Origin: an uncultured Pelagibacteraceae bacterium
GTDB taxonomy: Bacteria; Pseudomonadota; Alphaproteobacteria; Pelagibacterales; Pelagibacteraceae
Direction: 5' to 3'
Length of the DNA stretch: 64,000 nucleotides
NCBI GenBank assembly: GCA_902554315.1
Contig: CACDOF010000001.1
Span: forward strand, 108,551-172,550
Part shown: positions 44,044 to 53,905 of the stretch, in pieces
Position numbering within the stretch: the first letter of the stretch is position 1
Layout: each line of letters begins with the position of its first letter
The notes under the pieces: generated by a model
Database searches by the model: none
The model's input: the letters and a program-made list of their open reading frames with translations, nothing else
Told to the model about the DNA's origin: nothing
Made by a program: the position numbers and the translations under genes

Positions 44044-44510
44044 TGAACGATAATGAAATAAAAAATATTTTAAGAAATTCAAAAACTATTGCTATGATTG
44101 GAGTTAGCTCTGAAAAAAAGGGAGAGGACAGAAAAAATTTGAAAAGAAAACCTGCCAATGTTGTTATGAAGTATATGCAGGATTTTGGCTATAAGGTTTA
44201 TCCAATTAATCCTTTTGCTGAAGGAGAGATTATCAATGGTGAAAAAGTTATTGGAAGTTTAGATAAAATTTCAGATGAAATTGATATCGTAGATGTTTTT
44301 AGACCTTCTAATGAGGCACCAGGAATAGCAAGCGAGGCAGTGAAAAAAAAAAGTAAAGTTTTATGGTTGCAGTATGGAATTCATAATGATGAGGCAGAAA
44401 AAATTGCAAAAGATCAAAATATAGATTTCGTTTCTAACAAATGTATAAAACAAGAGTATCAAAGATTATTTCAAAAATCTAATCCCGTATTTCCAGTTTT
44501 AAGAAGTTAA
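44043..44510 (+). CDS. CoA-binding domain protein (YccU-like)
   Basis: 155 aa, CoA_binding_2 fold. KTIAMIGVSSEKKGEDRKN, YKVYPINPFAEGE, IDIVDVFRPSNEAP and KVLWLQYGIHNDEA are typical in order. These small Rossmann proteins bind CoA, and their role is not well defined. Coupled by one base to both neighbours (enoyl-CoA hydratase family upstream, flavodoxin-fold downstream). Possibly a CoA-responsive helper of the acyl-CoA step. Confidence 0.82.
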   Translation: MNDNEIKNILRNSKTIAMIGVSSEKKGEDRKNLKRKPANVVMKYMQDFGYKVYPINPFAEGEIINGEKVIGSLDKISDEIDIVDVFRPSNEAPGIASEAVKKKSKVLWLQYGIHNDEAEKIAKDQNIDFVSNKCIKQEYQRLFQKSNPVFPVLRS

Positions 44511-45079
44511 TGAAAAAAATTTTTGTTGTTTATGGTCACTATGATGATAAGTCATTTAATGCCGCAATAAAAGATACCTTTATTAAAACAGTAAAAGAAA
44601 ATGGTAATGAAGTTGATTTTCTTGATTTATATAAAGAAAAGTTTGATCCAGTGTTTGCTGGAGGGAAGCCAGACGATGTTGTTCTTGATCATCGAAAAAG
44701 AATAGAAGATACAGATATAATTGTTTTGATTGCTCCAATATGGAATTTTAGAATGCCAGCAATTCTTGAAGGTTGGATTGACAAGGTTTTAGCACCGCCA
44801 TGGGCCTTTAGATTTAAAAAATTATTTGGAAATTATGGATACCCGATTGGTAATTTAAAAGGAAAAAAAGCAATAGTATTTTGCACTTATGGATCTCCAC
44901 AGTTTGCTATTAGAACTTTTTTTTTAAATATGCCAACCAAAAGACTTAGAAGAGGAGTATTTAACATATGTGGCATAACAGATGTTGTATATAGAAGATA
45001 TTTTGCTGTACCATTCGTTGGAGACGAAAAAAGAAAAAAATTTTTAAAAGATGTTAAAATTACAGCAAATAAATTATAA
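44510..45079 (+). CDS. Flavodoxin-fold NAD(P)H:quinone oxidoreductase-like protein
   Basis: 189 aa, KefF/MdaB/NQO-type FMN fold. KIFVVYGHYDDKSFNAAIKD holds the flavin phosphate loop; APIWNFRMPAILEGWIDKVL is the family signature (P-x-W-x-F...P..LK.W.D.V), followed by the GKKAIVFCTYGSP flavin contact. It may act as an NAD(P)H reductase; whether it serves the Rieske oxygenase is speculative, since ferredoxin-type reductases are normal there. It overlaps the DUF4864 gene by 29 bases. Confidence 0.78.
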   Translation: MKKIFVVYGHYDDKSFNAAIKDTFIKTVKENGNEVDFLDLYKEKFDPVFAGGKPDDVVLDHRKRIEDTDIIVLIAPIWNFRMPAILEGWIDKVLAPPWAFRFKKLFGNYGYPIGNLKGKKAIVFCTYGSPQFAIRTFFLNMPTKRLRRGVFNICGITDVVYRRYFAVPFVGDEKRKKFLKDVKITANKL

Positions 45080-45536
45080 TTTTATTTTTTATATAATTTT
45101 ATTATTTTTTTTAATTTGCAAGACATCATCTGCTGATGTTTTAAAGCCAAATACTAATATAAAAGCAATTCAAGTAGTTAAAATGCAATTATCTGCATTA
45201 ATGAAAAATGACACTCCTTACAAAGATTTTGGAATAATTCAAACTTGGGAATTTGCTCATCCAAACAATCAAAGAGTAACAGGTCCCCTTGATAGATTTA
45301 TAAATATGATCAAAACTGACTCTTACTCAATGCTTATAAATCATAAAGGACATGAAGTTAAAGAAGTTTATGAATCTACTGAAGTAGCAACCTTTGAAGT
45401 AATGGTACTAGATAAAGAAAAAAAATATTACAAATTTAAATGGCAGGTAGAAAAATATAAATTAGACGGTCCTCTGAAAAATTGTTGGCTTACAACGGCT
45501 GTTTCTCAACCTATGCCCATGGGATCTTCTATATAA
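45051..45536 (+). CDS. Exported protein, DUF4864-like
   Basis: 161 aa. A hydrophobic N-terminus (FIFYIILLFFLICKTSSAD) looks like a Sec signal peptide. The mature domain (KAIQVVKMQLSALMKNDTPYKDFGIIQTWEFAHPNNQRVTGPLDRF...KNCWLTTAVS) fits the DUF4864 pattern: a small cone-like domain in which acidic/aromatic residues are conserved. Function unknown. Its start is 29 bases inside the upstream gene, which is unusual but gives the only good signal peptide. Confidence 0.65.
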   Translation: MLKLQQINYNFIFYIILLFFLICKTSSADVLKPNTNIKAIQVVKMQLSALMKNDTPYKDFGIIQTWEFAHPNNQRVTGPLDRFINMIKTDSYSMLINHKGHEVKEVYESTEVATFEVMVLDKEKKYYKFKWQVEKYKLDGPLKNCWLTTAVSQPMPMGSSI

Positions 45537-45588
45537 CTTATGAAAAATTTTGTTTCGTTAATTATAAAAATTTAGTAGAAGTCGCAAG

Positions 45589-48021
45589 ATGAAGTCTAAA
45601 GCAAAAGTTGTAGTAGTTGGAGGTGGGGTAGTTGGTGTTAGTGCTCTTTATCATTTAGCAAAAAAAGGTTGGTCAGATGTAGTTCTTGTAGAAAGAAAAG
45701 AATTAACTTCAGGTTCAACTTGGCATGCAGCAGGATTGTTGCCTTTGTTCAATATGAGTTATTCAGTTGGTCAACTTCATAAATATGCTGTCGATTTATA
45801 TAAAACTTTAGAAGAAGAAACTGGTAAAAATGTTGGTTTCAGCGTTGTATCTAACATTAGATTAGCAAGCACTAAAGACCGTATGGATGAATATCATCAG
45901 TACGCTGGTGTAGCACAAACAATTGGAGTAGATGTAAAATTTTTAACCCCAGATCAAGTAAAAGAAATTTGGCCACTTTGTTATACTGATGACTTAGTAG
46001 GCGCAATTCAACACCCGGAAGATGGATATATTCAACCTGCAGATTTAACACAAGCACTTGCTACAGGAGCAAGAAACAGAGGGGCAGAAATTTATAGAAA
46101 CACAACAGTATTAAACATGAAGCAAAACAAAGATGGATGGATTGTTGAAACTGATAAAGGTTCTATAGAATGTGAACATATTATTTCTTGCTCAGGTAAT
46201 TTTGCAAGACAAACAGGAAAAATGGTAGGATTGGATATACCAGTTATACCAGTAGAACATCAATACATAGTAACAGAACCACATCCAGAAATTCAAAAAA
46301 GAAAAAAAAAAGGTTTACCTGAAATGGGAGTTTTAAGAGATAGCGATAGCAGATGGTACATGAGAGAAGAAGCTGGCGGATTAATTTTAGGCCCTTATGA
46401 AGATGGTGCACCAGCTTGTTATGTTAATGGGCCTTCAAAAGACTCAGAATATGAACTTTTTCAAGAAGATTTAGATCGACTTGCCCCACATATTGAAGGA
46501 GCGATACATAGAGTTCCAGCATTCGGAGAAGTAGGTGTTAAAAAAGTTTATAATGGTGCAATTTGTTATACTCCTGATGGAAATCCAATTGTAGGACCAG
46601 CATGGGGACTAAAAAATTTTTGGATTAATGAGGGACATAGTTTTGGAATAACAGCTGCAGGAGGAGCAGGATGGCAACTAGCAGAATGGATAGTAGATGG
46701 AGAACCAACTATCGATATGCTTGGCGTGGAACCTAGAAGATATGGAGACTATTGTTCAAAATCCTATTTAAAAGAAAAAAATGAAGAAGCTTATAGCCAT
46801 GTTTTTATAACTCATTTTCCAGACGAAGAAAGACCAGCGGCCAGACCTTTAAGAACAGCACCTTGTTATGATAGAATGAAAAAACATGGGGCAGTTTTTG
46901 GTCAAAAATTTGGATGGGAAAGACCAAATTTTTTTGCAACAGATGGCATGGAACAAAAAGATGATTGGTCATTTAGACGATCTAATTGGTTTAAGGCTAT
47001 AGAAAAAGAATGTAAAAATGTTAAAGAGAATGTTGGTCTATTAGATATGACTGCATTTGCCAAATGTAGGATTAAAGGACCAGGTGCTGAGGAATTTTTA
47101 GACAACTTGGTTGCCAATAAATTACCAAAAAAAACTGGAAGAATTAATTTATGTCACGCTTTAAATACAAAAGGTGGTGTGCACTCCGAATTTACAATAA
47201 TGAGAGAGTCAGAAAATAGTTTTTATTTAGTTTCTGCAGGTGCTTTTCAAAGACTGGATCATGATTGGATTTTAAAATGGATGCCAAATGATGGTTCTGT
47301 ACAGTTTGAAAATTTGACTAACAGCAATGGTGTTTTGGTTGTTTCAGGTCCTAAAGCTAGAGATTTAATGCAAAGGGTATCAAAAGATGATTTTTCTAAT
47401 GACAATTTTAAATGGCTAAGTTCCAAAATGATAGATGTAGGATATGCTCCAGTAAATGCTATGAGAGTTAATTTTGTTGGTGAGCTGGGTTGGGAATTAC
47501 ATCACCCAATTGAATACCAAAATCATATATTTGATAAATTAATTGATGCTGGACAAGATTTAGGCTTGAAACCTTACGGAATAAGAGCAATGAATAGTTT
47601 AAGAGTTGAAAAGTCTTATAAACTTGTTGGAACAGAACTTTCAATAGAGTACTCACCTTACGAAAGTGGCTTAGATAGGTTTATTCATCCTAATAAAGGA
47701 AAATTTATAGGACTAGACGCTTTGAATAAATGGAGAGAAAAAGGGTTTGATAATAAATTGGTAACATTAGAAATTCATAATGTTACAGATGCAGATGTTT
47801 TGGGTAATAATCCAATTTATGAAAATGGAACTGTAGTTGGAAGAGCTACAGGAGGAGATTTTGGCTTTAGGCTAGGCAAATCTATAGCGTTAGGAATGGT
47901 AAAGCCTGATCTTGCGACAACTGGCCAGAAATTAAAAATTGATATTTTAGGAAAAATGCACGAGGCTACAATTCTAGATGAAAGTCCATACGATCCAGAA
48001 AATAAATTATTAAGAGCATAA
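45589..48021 (+). CDS. Dimethylglycine/sarcosine dehydrogenase-like protein, ETF-linked
   Basis: 810 aa: DAO FAD domain (about 1-430; [36 protein letters not shown] with the covalent-FAD His, [12 protein letters not shown]) then a GcvT folate domain (about 480-810; [32 protein letters not shown]). It overlaps etfB by one base, and etfB, etfA and ETF-QO follow, so its electrons clearly go through ETF to ubiquinone. Substrate dimethylglycine or sarcosine; because SoxBDAG is present, dimethylglycine is preferred. It resembles the frameshifted third copy more than the bhmT-linked one at the WHAAGL motif. Confidence 0.88.
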   Translation: MKSKAKVVVVGGGVVGVSALYHLAKKGWSDVVLVERKELTSGSTWHAAGLLPLFNMSYSVGQLHKYAVDLYKTLEEETGKNVGFSVVSNIRLASTKDRMDEYHQYAGVAQTIGVDVKFLTPDQVKEIWPLCYTDDLVGAIQHPEDGYIQPADLTQALATGARNRGAEIYRNTTVLNMKQNKDGWIVETDKGSIECEHIISCSGNFARQTGKMVGLDIPVIPVEHQYIVTEPHPEIQKRKKKGLPEMGVLRDSDSRWYMREEAGGLILGPYEDGAPACYVNGPSKDSEYELFQEDLDRLAPHIEGAIHRVPAFGEVGVKKVYNGAICYTPDGNPIVGPAWGLKNFWINEGHSFGITAAGGAGWQLAEWIVDGEPTIDMLGVEPRRYGDYCSKSYLKEKNEEAYSHVFITHFPDEERPAARPLRTAPCYDRMKKHGAVFGQKFGWERPNFFATDGMEQKDDWSFRRSNWFKAIEKECKNVKENVGLLDMTAFAKCRIKGPGAEEFLDNLVANKLPKKTGRINLCHALNTKGGVHSEFTIMRESENSFYLVSAGAFQRLDHDWILKWMPNDGSVQFENLTNSNGVLVVSGPKARDLMQRVSKDDFSNDNFKWLSSKMIDVGYAPVNAMRVNFVGELGWELHHPIEYQNHIFDKLIDAGQDLGLKPYGIRAMNSLRVEKSYKLVGTELSIEYSPYESGLDRFIHPNKGKFIGLDALNKWREKGFDNKLVTLEIHNVTDADVLGNNPIYENGTVVGRATGGDFGFRLGKSIALGMVKPDLATTGQKLKIDILGKMHEATILDESPYDPENKLLRA

Positions 48022-48770
48022 TGAAAATATTAGTCGCAGTTAAAAGAGTCATTGATTACAACGTTCAAATTAGAGTTAAAGAAGATGGCACAGGCGTTGT
48101 TACTGACAACGTAAAAATGTCAACAAATCCTCCTGATGATAATGCCATCGAAGAAGCTGTAAAGATTAAAGAGTCTGGTAAGGCAAATGAAATAGTAGCC
48201 ATAACTGTAGGTGAAGAAAAAGCTCAAGAAACGGTGAGAAAAGCTCTAGCAGTTGGAGCAGATAGAGGAATTCATGTTAAAGTAGATGGCATAATTGAAC
48301 CATTAGCGGTATCAAAAATTTTACAAAAAGTAGTTGATAAAGAAAAACCAGATTTAGTATTTATGGGTAAACAAGCTATAGATGATGATTGTAATCAAAC
48401 TGGTCAGATGCTTGCAGCACTACTAAATTGGCCTCAAGCAACATTTGCATCAAAAATTGAAGTTAAAGATCAATATCTTGAAGTAACAAGAGAAGTAGAT
48501 GAAGGTTTAGAAACAATTGAAGTTAAAACTCCTGCTATTGTGACTTGTGATTTAAGATTAAACGAACCAAGATATGCCTCTTTGCCAAATATTATGAAAG
48601 CAAAAAAGAAACCTATAGAAGAGATAAATGTATCTGACTTAGGAGTTGATGTAAAACCAAGAATTGAGCAGCTTAAAGTTGAAGAGCCTCCCAAAAGAAA
48701 AGCGGGAATAAAAGTTTCAAGTGTTGAAGAATTAGTTCAAAAATTAAAAAACGAGGCGAAGGTAATATAA
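48021..48770 (+). CDS. etfB: Electron transfer flavoprotein beta subunit
   Basis: 249 aa, normal length. [26 protein letters not shown] is the common EtfB start; [41 protein letters not shown] and the ETF-beta signature region [43 protein letters not shown] are present. It accepts electrons from the upstream dehydrogenase. It overlaps that gene by one base and is followed by etfA after one base. Confidence 0.95.
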   Translation: MKILVAVKRVIDYNVQIRVKEDGTGVVTDNVKMSTNPPDDNAIEEAVKIKESGKANEIVAITVGEEKAQETVRKALAVGADRGIHVKVDGIIEPLAVSKILQKVVDKEKPDLVFMGKQAIDDDCNQTGQMLAALLNWPQATFASKIEVKDQYLEVTREVDEGLETIEVKTPAIVTCDLRLNEPRYASLPNIMKAKKKPIEEINVSDLGVDVKPRIEQLKVEEPPKRKAGIKVSSVEELVQKLKNEAKVI

Positions 48771-48771
48771 A

Positions 48772-49725
48772 ATGTCAGTATTATTAATTGCAGAACATAA
48801 CAATAAAGAAATTAAATCATTTACTTTAAATGCAATTACAGCCGCATCTCAAATCGATGAAGATTTGCATGTTTTATTAATTGGACATAATGCAGACGAC
48901 GTTGCAAAATCATTATCGTTAGTTCCAAATGTTAAAAAAGTAATACAAGTAGATAATGAAATTTACGAAAATTATATAGCTGAAAGTTTTACCCCAGTTG
49001 TATTAAAACATGCTGAAAATTATTCTCATATAGTATGCTCCGCAAATACTTTTGGTAAAAATTTAATGCCTCGTATTGCTGCTTTATTAGACACATCACA
49101 GGTAAGTGATATTATTAAAGTTATATCAACAGATACTTTTTTAAGACCTATTTATGCTGGAAACGCTTTTGCAACAGTAAAAAGTTCAGACTTAAAAAAA
49201 TGTATTACTATTAGACCAACATCATTTGAAGCAGCCCAAACTTCTGGTGGTACAGCAGAAATAGTAAAAGCTGACAAACATGAGGTAACAACAAATACTA
49301 AATTTATTAAAAAAGAAGAAGTAAAGTCTGACAGACCTGAGCTTGGAACAGCAAGAATTGTTATATCAGGTGGGAGAGGTATGCAAAATGGAGAAAATTT
49401 TAAATTAATTACTGATATTGCAGATAAATTGAACGCTGCAATTGGAGCATCGAGAGCAGCAGTAGACGCAGGATATATAACTAATGACCATCAAGTAGGA
49501 CAAACTGGAAAAGTAGTAGTTCCAGATTTGTATATCGCTGTGGGAATATCAGGAGCAATTCAGCATTTAGCAGGCATGAAAGAAAGCAAAATAATTGTCG
49601 CTATTAACAAAGATGGAGAAGCACCAATTTTTAGTGTTGCAGATTATGGCTTAGAAGCAGATTTATTCGAAGCACTTCCCAAATTTCTAGAAGAACTTAA
49701 CAAATTAAACACTATACAAAAATAA
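48772..49725 (+). CDS. etfA: Electron transfer flavoprotein alpha subunit
   Basis: 317 aa, normal length. The C-terminal FAD domain has IVISGGRGMQNGENF, GASRAAVDAGYITNDHQVGQTGKVVVPDLYIAVGISGAIQHLAGM and VAINKDGEAPIFSVADYGLEADLF, the complete EtfA signature. It forms the FAD heterodimer with EtfB. Followed 21 bases later by the quinone oxidoreductase. Confidence 0.96.
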   Translation: MSVLLIAEHNNKEIKSFTLNAITAASQIDEDLHVLLIGHNADDVAKSLSLVPNVKKVIQVDNEIYENYIAESFTPVVLKHAENYSHIVCSANTFGKNLMPRIAALLDTSQVSDIIKVISTDTFLRPIYAGNAFATVKSSDLKKCITIRPTSFEAAQTSGGTAEIVKADKHEVTTNTKFIKKEEVKSDRPELGTARIVISGGRGMQNGENFKLITDIADKLNAAIGASRAAVDAGYITNDHQVGQTGKVVVPDLYIAVGISGAIQHLAGMKESKIIVAINKDGEAPIFSVADYGLEADLFEALPKFLEELNKLNTIQK

Positions 49726-49746
49726 CAAATACTGTAAAAAAATACC

Positions 49747-51366
49747 ATGTCCAGAGAAGTGATGGAATACGATGTGATAATCGTAGGAGGCGGACCATCA
49801 GGACTTTCAACTGCAATTAAACTTAAGCAGTTAAATCCAGATATTAATGTCTGCCTTTTAGAAAAAGCATCTGAAATAGGTGCACATATATTATCAGGGA
49901 ACGTGTTTGAAACACGAGCTTTAGACGAGCTATTGCCTAATTGGAAAGAATTAAATGCCCCAATTAAAACGAAAGTTACAAAAGAAAAATTTTTATTTTT
50001 AAGTAAAACAAAAAAGATTAGTTGGCCAACATGGTTGCTTCCCAAAGTTCAACAAAATCATAATAATTATATTATAAGTCTTGCAAACTTATGTAGATGG
50101 TTGGCTGAACAAGCCGAAAGCTTAGGTATAGAGATATTTCCTGGATTTCCTGCAAGTGAAATTATTTATAATGAAAATGGATCAGTAAAAGGCGTTGCAA
50201 CTCAAGATATGGGTTTAGATAAAGAAGGTAATAAAAAAGATAGTTATGAACCAGGTATAGAACTTCATGCAAAAGTTACAGTTTTTGCTGAAGGTTGCAG
50301 AGGTCATTTAGGAAAACAATTAATAAAAAAATTTGACTTAGATAAAGGTAAAGATCCACAACAATATGGAATAGGTTTTAAAGAAATTTGGGAAATAAAA
50401 GAAGAAAACCACCAAAAAGGATTGGTAATGCATACTGCAGGATGGCCTTTAGATAATAGTACTTATGGAGGAAGTTTTGTTTATCATGCAGAAAATAAAC
50501 AAGTTTTTTTAGGATATGTTATTGGATTAGATTACAAAAACCCTCACTTATCTCCTTTTGATGAATTTCAAAGATTTAAAACACATCCATCTATTAAATC
50601 ATTAATCGAAGGTGGAAAGAGAATTTCTTACGGCGCTAGAGCCTTAATCGAAGGTGGCTTTCAAAGCTTACCCAAAATGTTCATGCCAGGAGCATTGTTA
50701 GTTGGATGCGATGCTGGAACATTAAATATGCCAAAAATTAAAGGATCTCACACTGCGATGAAAAGTGGAATGATTGCTGCAGAGACAATTAACGATCATT
50801 TAAAAGAAAATAAAGATTTATCAATTTATGAGGATAAATTTAAAAAAAGTTGGTTATATAAAGAGCTTTTTGAAGCAAGAAATGTAAAACCAAGTTTTGG
50901 CTGGGGTTTAATTTTAGGTATAATTTTTACTGGAATTGATCAAATTTTATTTAGAGGAAAACTACCATTTACATTAAAACATAAGCACGCAGATCACCAA
51001 ACTTTAAAACCTGCAAATGAAATGCCAAAAATTGAATATCCAAAACCAGATAATGTTATAACTTTTGACAAAACAAGTTCCGTTTATTTGACAGGAACTA
51101 ATCATGCTGACAACCAACCAGTTCACTTACAATTAAAAGATAAAGACTTACCAATAAATTATACTTTAGAAAAGTTTGATGAACCTGCGCAAAGATATTG
51201 TCCTGTAGGAGTTTATGAAGTTCAAAGAGAAAATGAAAAGGATAAATTTGTTATTAATTCTCAAAATTGTATTCATTGTAAAACTTGTGATATTAAAGAA
51301 CCATCTCAAAATATTAATTGGGTAACCCCAGAAGGTGGAGGCGGTCCCAAGTATGGAAATATGTAA
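49747..51366 (+). CDS. Electron transfer flavoprotein-ubiquinone oxidoreductase
   Basis: 539 aa, membrane-associated. FAD motif VIIVGGGPSGLSTAIKLKQL, GAHILSGNVFETRALDEL, and the C-terminal 4Fe-4S cysteines CPVGVY...NCIHCKTCDIK followed by the hallmark INWVTPEGGGGPKY. It passes electrons from ETF to ubiquinone. Placing it beside dehydrogenase and etfBA makes a full respiratory branch for methylated glycines. Its stop is directly next to that of the convergent DUF2237 gene, with no spacer. Confidence 0.95.
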   Translation: MSREVMEYDVIIVGGGPSGLSTAIKLKQLNPDINVCLLEKASEIGAHILSGNVFETRALDELLPNWKELNAPIKTKVTKEKFLFLSKTKKISWPTWLLPKVQQNHNNYIISLANLCRWLAEQAESLGIEIFPGFPASEIIYNENGSVKGVATQDMGLDKEGNKKDSYEPGIELHAKVTVFAEGCRGHLGKQLIKKFDLDKGKDPQQYGIGFKEIWEIKEENHQKGLVMHTAGWPLDNSTYGGSFVYHAENKQVFLGYVIGLDYKNPHLSPFDEFQRFKTHPSIKSLIEGGKRISYGARALIEGGFQSLPKMFMPGALLVGCDAGTLNMPKIKGSHTAMKSGMIAAETINDHLKENKDLSIYEDKFKKSWLYKELFEARNVKPSFGWGLILGIIFTGIDQILFRGKLPFTLKHKHADHQTLKPANEMPKIEYPKPDNVITFDKTSSVYLTGTNHADNQPVHLQLKDKDLPINYTLEKFDEPAQRYCPVGVYEVQRENEKDKFVINSQNCIHCKTCDIKEPSQNINWVTPEGGGGPKYGNM

Positions 51367-51741
51367 TTAGGAAAGATCTATTGCAAATTCTTTTAACTTT
51401 TCAATTGGCACAAGTTTAAGAGTATTCATATGAGTTTTTTTTAAGTATAGAGAACATCCAACGCCCGCTTCAATTGCTCTTGCTACCCAACTTGCACAAA
51501 CACACCAATTGTCTCCATCTTTTAAACCAGGAAATCCAAATTCTGGATGAGGTGTTATTAAATCATTTCCAGCTTCCTTGCACCATTCTAAAAATTTATT
51601 ATTAACTTTTACACAAACAGTATGAAGCCCATGATCATTTACATCTGTATTACAACATCCATCTCTAAACCATCCTGTTAATGGATTAATTGAACATTCT
51701 TCTAGATCTTCTCCTAGAACATTTTTTTGCTTTTCACTCAT
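51367..51741 (-). CDS. DUF2237 family protein
   Basis: 124 aa, the usual length. NVLGEDLEECSINPLTGWFRDGCCNTDVNDHGLHTVC, FLEWCKEAGNDL and FPGLKDGDNWCVCASWVARAIEAG define DUF2237, a cysteine-rich soluble family of unknown function widespread in alphaproteobacteria. It is just downstream of hisI on the minus strand, touching its stop, so the pair is co-transcribed. Confidence 0.88.
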   Translation of the reverse strand: MSEKQKNVLGEDLEECSINPLTGWFRDGCCNTDVNDHGLHTVCVKVNNKFLEWCKEAGNDLITPHPEFGFPGLKDGDNWCVCASWVARAIEAGVGCSLYLKKTHMNTLKLVPIEKLKEFAIDLS

Positions 51742-52229
51742 TAAACTTTAGTAGGATTGGGTTGATCTTTGTAAACCTCTTCTGGATCAAATTTTTTCTC
51801 TTTTTCTTCAAACTTCATTTCAACTTTTCTACCGTTTTCAATTTTTCCCATTGGTATCGACCTATAAAAACAAGATCTATAACCAACATGACAACTCGCT
51901 CCATCACCGATATCGACACTAATCCAAACAGAGTCTTGGTCATCATCGATTCTTATTTCTTTTACTTTTTGTACAAACCCACTTGTTTTACCTTTGTGCC
52001 AAATTTGTTTTCTTGATCTGCTCCAATAATGAGCTTCTTTAGTTTCAATTGTAAGCTTTAATGCCTCAACATTCATATAACCATGCATCAAAATTTCTTT
52101 TGTTGTGGAACAAGTTGTCACAACTGGAATTAAACCATCATTATCAAATTTTGGGGATAATAAGTTTCCCTCTTCTATTTCAGCGACATTTTCTCTTTTT
52201 TTAAACATATTAATGGCTTTATCTAACAT
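51741..52229 (-). CDS. hisI: Phosphoribosyl-AMP cyclohydrolase
   Basis: Histidine biosynthesis step 3, 162 aa. HGYMNVEALKLTIETKEAHYWSRSRKQIWHKGKTSGFVQ and the metal-site segment ISVDIGDGASCHVGYRSCFYR are diagnostic for the single-domain HisI. About 35 N-terminal and 25 C-terminal residues extend beyond the core (FKKRENVAEIEEGN, KKFDPEEVYKDQPNPTKV). It is divergent from folE across a 57-base spacer. Confidence 0.93.
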   Translation of the reverse strand: MLDKAINMFKKRENVAEIEEGNLLSPKFDNDGLIPVVTTCSTTKEILMHGYMNVEALKLTIETKEAHYWSRSRKQIWHKGKTSGFVQKVKEIRIDDDQDSVWISVDIGDGASCHVGYRSCFYRSIPMGKIENGRKVEMKFEEKEKKFDPEEVYKDQPNPTKV

Positions 52230-52286
52230 ATTAATGAATATAATAAATATTTTAAAAATGTAGATTTATATATATAAAACACGCTC

Positions 52287-52889
52287 ATGAAATTAGTAAA
52301 AAACGAAAACCAGAAAATTATAGAAAACGTATCTGATAAAGAGGCTGAAGAAGCGTTTGTAAAAATTTTAAAATGGATAGGCGAGGACCCATCAAGAGAA
52401 GGTCTTCTTGAAACTCCAAAAAGAGTTGCAAAAGCTTTTAAAGAATATTTTAAAGGTTACAAAGAAGATCCAGTGCAAATTCTAAATAAAACCTTTGGCG
52501 ATGTAGATGGTTATGATGATATGGTAGTTCAAAAAAATATTTCTGTTCAAAGTCATTGCGAACATCATATGGCGCCGATTATAGGTGTTGCACATGTAGC
52601 TTATATTCCAAAAGAAAGAGTTGTAGGCTTAAGTAAACTTGCAAGAGTGGTTGAGGTATTTTCAAAAAGATTACAAACTCAAGAAAGACTTACTATGCAA
52701 ATAGCTACAACTTTAATGGATTCACTAGATGCAAAAGGAGTAGCTGTAACCATAGATTCAACTCATCAGTGTATGACAATGAGAGGTATTAAAAAAGAGC
52801 AAGCTACAACAGTTACAAATTATTATTTAGGTCAATTTAAAGAAGATCTAAGTTATCAAAATAGATATTTGAGATTCATCGCAAAATAG
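52287..52889 (+). CDS. folE: GTP cyclohydrolase I
   Basis: First step of folate (THF) synthesis from GTP, 200 aa. GEDPSREGLLETPKRVAKAFKEYFKGY, the zinc and active-site VQSHCEHHMAPIIGVAHVAYIP, VGLSKLARVVEVFSKRLQTQERLT and STHQCMTMRGIKK are all present. A THF supply gene among so many THF-dependent demethylases is fitting. acuI follows after 14 bases. Confidence 0.96.
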   Translation: MKLVKNENQKIIENVSDKEAEEAFVKILKWIGEDPSREGLLETPKRVAKAFKEYFKGYKEDPVQILNKTFGDVDGYDDMVVQKNISVQSHCEHHMAPIIGVAHVAYIPKERVVGLSKLARVVEVFSKRLQTQERLTMQIATTLMDSLDAKGVAVTIDSTHQCMTMRGIKKEQATTVTNYYLGQFKEDLSYQNRYLRFIAK

Positions 52890-52903
52890 AGTTAAAGTAA
52901 ATC

Positions 52904-53905
52904 ATGTCGGAAACTTTCAAAGCTTTGGTTATAAACCAAGAGGGTGAAAATTTTTCTAGAGAAGTTAAAGATTTGAATTTTGATTTTATTAAAGATGGAG
53001 ATGTCTTGGTTAAAGTTGATTATTCAGACCTTAATTTTAAAGATGCTTTAATTTTAAAAGATGGTGCAAAACTTGTAAAAGATTTCCCAAGAATACCAGG
53101 TATAGATTTTTCAGGTACTGTAGCAAAAAGCGATTCTGATGAATTCAAAGAAGGGGATGAAGTAATTCTCACAGGATGTAGAGTAGGAGAATTGTTTCAC
53201 GGAGGATTTTCACAATATGCAAAAGTAAAAAAAGAATTTCTAATTAAAAGACCACAAAATATTACAAGCAAACAAGCAATGATGATAGGTACAGCTGGAT
53301 TTACAGCTTTACTTTGTGCATTTGCAGTAAAAGCCAAAGAAGAACTTTTAATGCAAAGTAAAGTAAACGATGTACTGGTAACAGGATCAACAGGAGCAGT
53401 TGGTCAGGTAGCTGTTATGGTTCTTTCCAAGATGGGATGCAATGTAACTGCTTTAACAGGAAAAATGGATAAGTCTGATTATCTAAAAGAATTAGGCGCT
53501 AAAAACGTTGTAGATCGTAAAGAATTTGAAGGTGAAGCAAAGTTAATTGGAAAAGGATTGTGGGATGGCGTTGTTGATACAGTCGGAGGCAACATTTTGG
53601 CTAACGCTATATCACAAACAAAACTTAAAGGTATCATAGCAGTATGTGGGAATGCTAGCGGCAATAAATTAAATACATCCGTTGTTCCATTTTTTTTAAG
53701 AGCAGTTAAACTTTGGGGAGTAGATTCAATCAATGTTAGTAATAAAAGAAAAGAATTTGTCTGGGGTGAAATTTCAAATTTAGTTGATTTCAGTATTTTA
53801 GAAAAATCAGTTAAGACAATTGGTTTAGAAGAGTTAATAAATACTTTTCCAGAAATGTTAAAAGGTAAATTGAATAACAGAATTTTAGTGGATGTTAATA
53901 AGTAA
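52904..53905 (+). CDS. acuI: Acryloyl-CoA reductase-like MDR protein (AcuI/YhdH family)
   Basis: NADPH-dependent medium-chain reductase, 333 aa, without zinc ligands. FKALVINQEGENFSREV, VKVDYSDLNFKDALIL, FPRIPGIDFSGTVAKS, VLVTGSTGAVGQVAVMVLSKMG and VDTVGGNILANAISQ fit the AcuI/YhdH group. In DMSP-using bacteria AcuI reduces toxic acryloyl-CoA from DMSP cleavage to propionyl-CoA. Together with the DddP-like gene 11 kb upstream this makes a plausible route, though AcuI is also kept by bacteria without DMSP lyase. It overlaps the LysR gene by one base. Confidence 0.83.
   Translation: MSETFKALVINQEGENFSREVKDLNFDFIKDGDVLVKVDYSDLNFKDALILKDGAKLVKDFPRIPGIDFSGTVAKSDSDEFKEGDEVILTGCRVGELFHGGFSQYAKVKKEFLIKRPQNITSKQAMMIGTAGFTALLCAFAVKAKEELLMQSKVNDVLVTGSTGAVGQVAVMVLSKMGCNVTALTGKMDKSDYLKELGAKNVVDRKEFEGEAKLIGKGLWDGVVDTVGGNILANAISQTKLKGIIAVCGNASGNKLNTSVVPFFLRAVKLWGVDSINVSNKRKEFVWGEISNLVDFSILEKSVKTIGLEELINTFPEMLKGKLNNRILVDVNK

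Noticed and set aside
49644-50045. 133-aa minus-strand ORF
   Set aside because: Antisense to the end of etfA and the start of ETF-QO; hydrophobic composition comes from the complement of conserved coding sequence.
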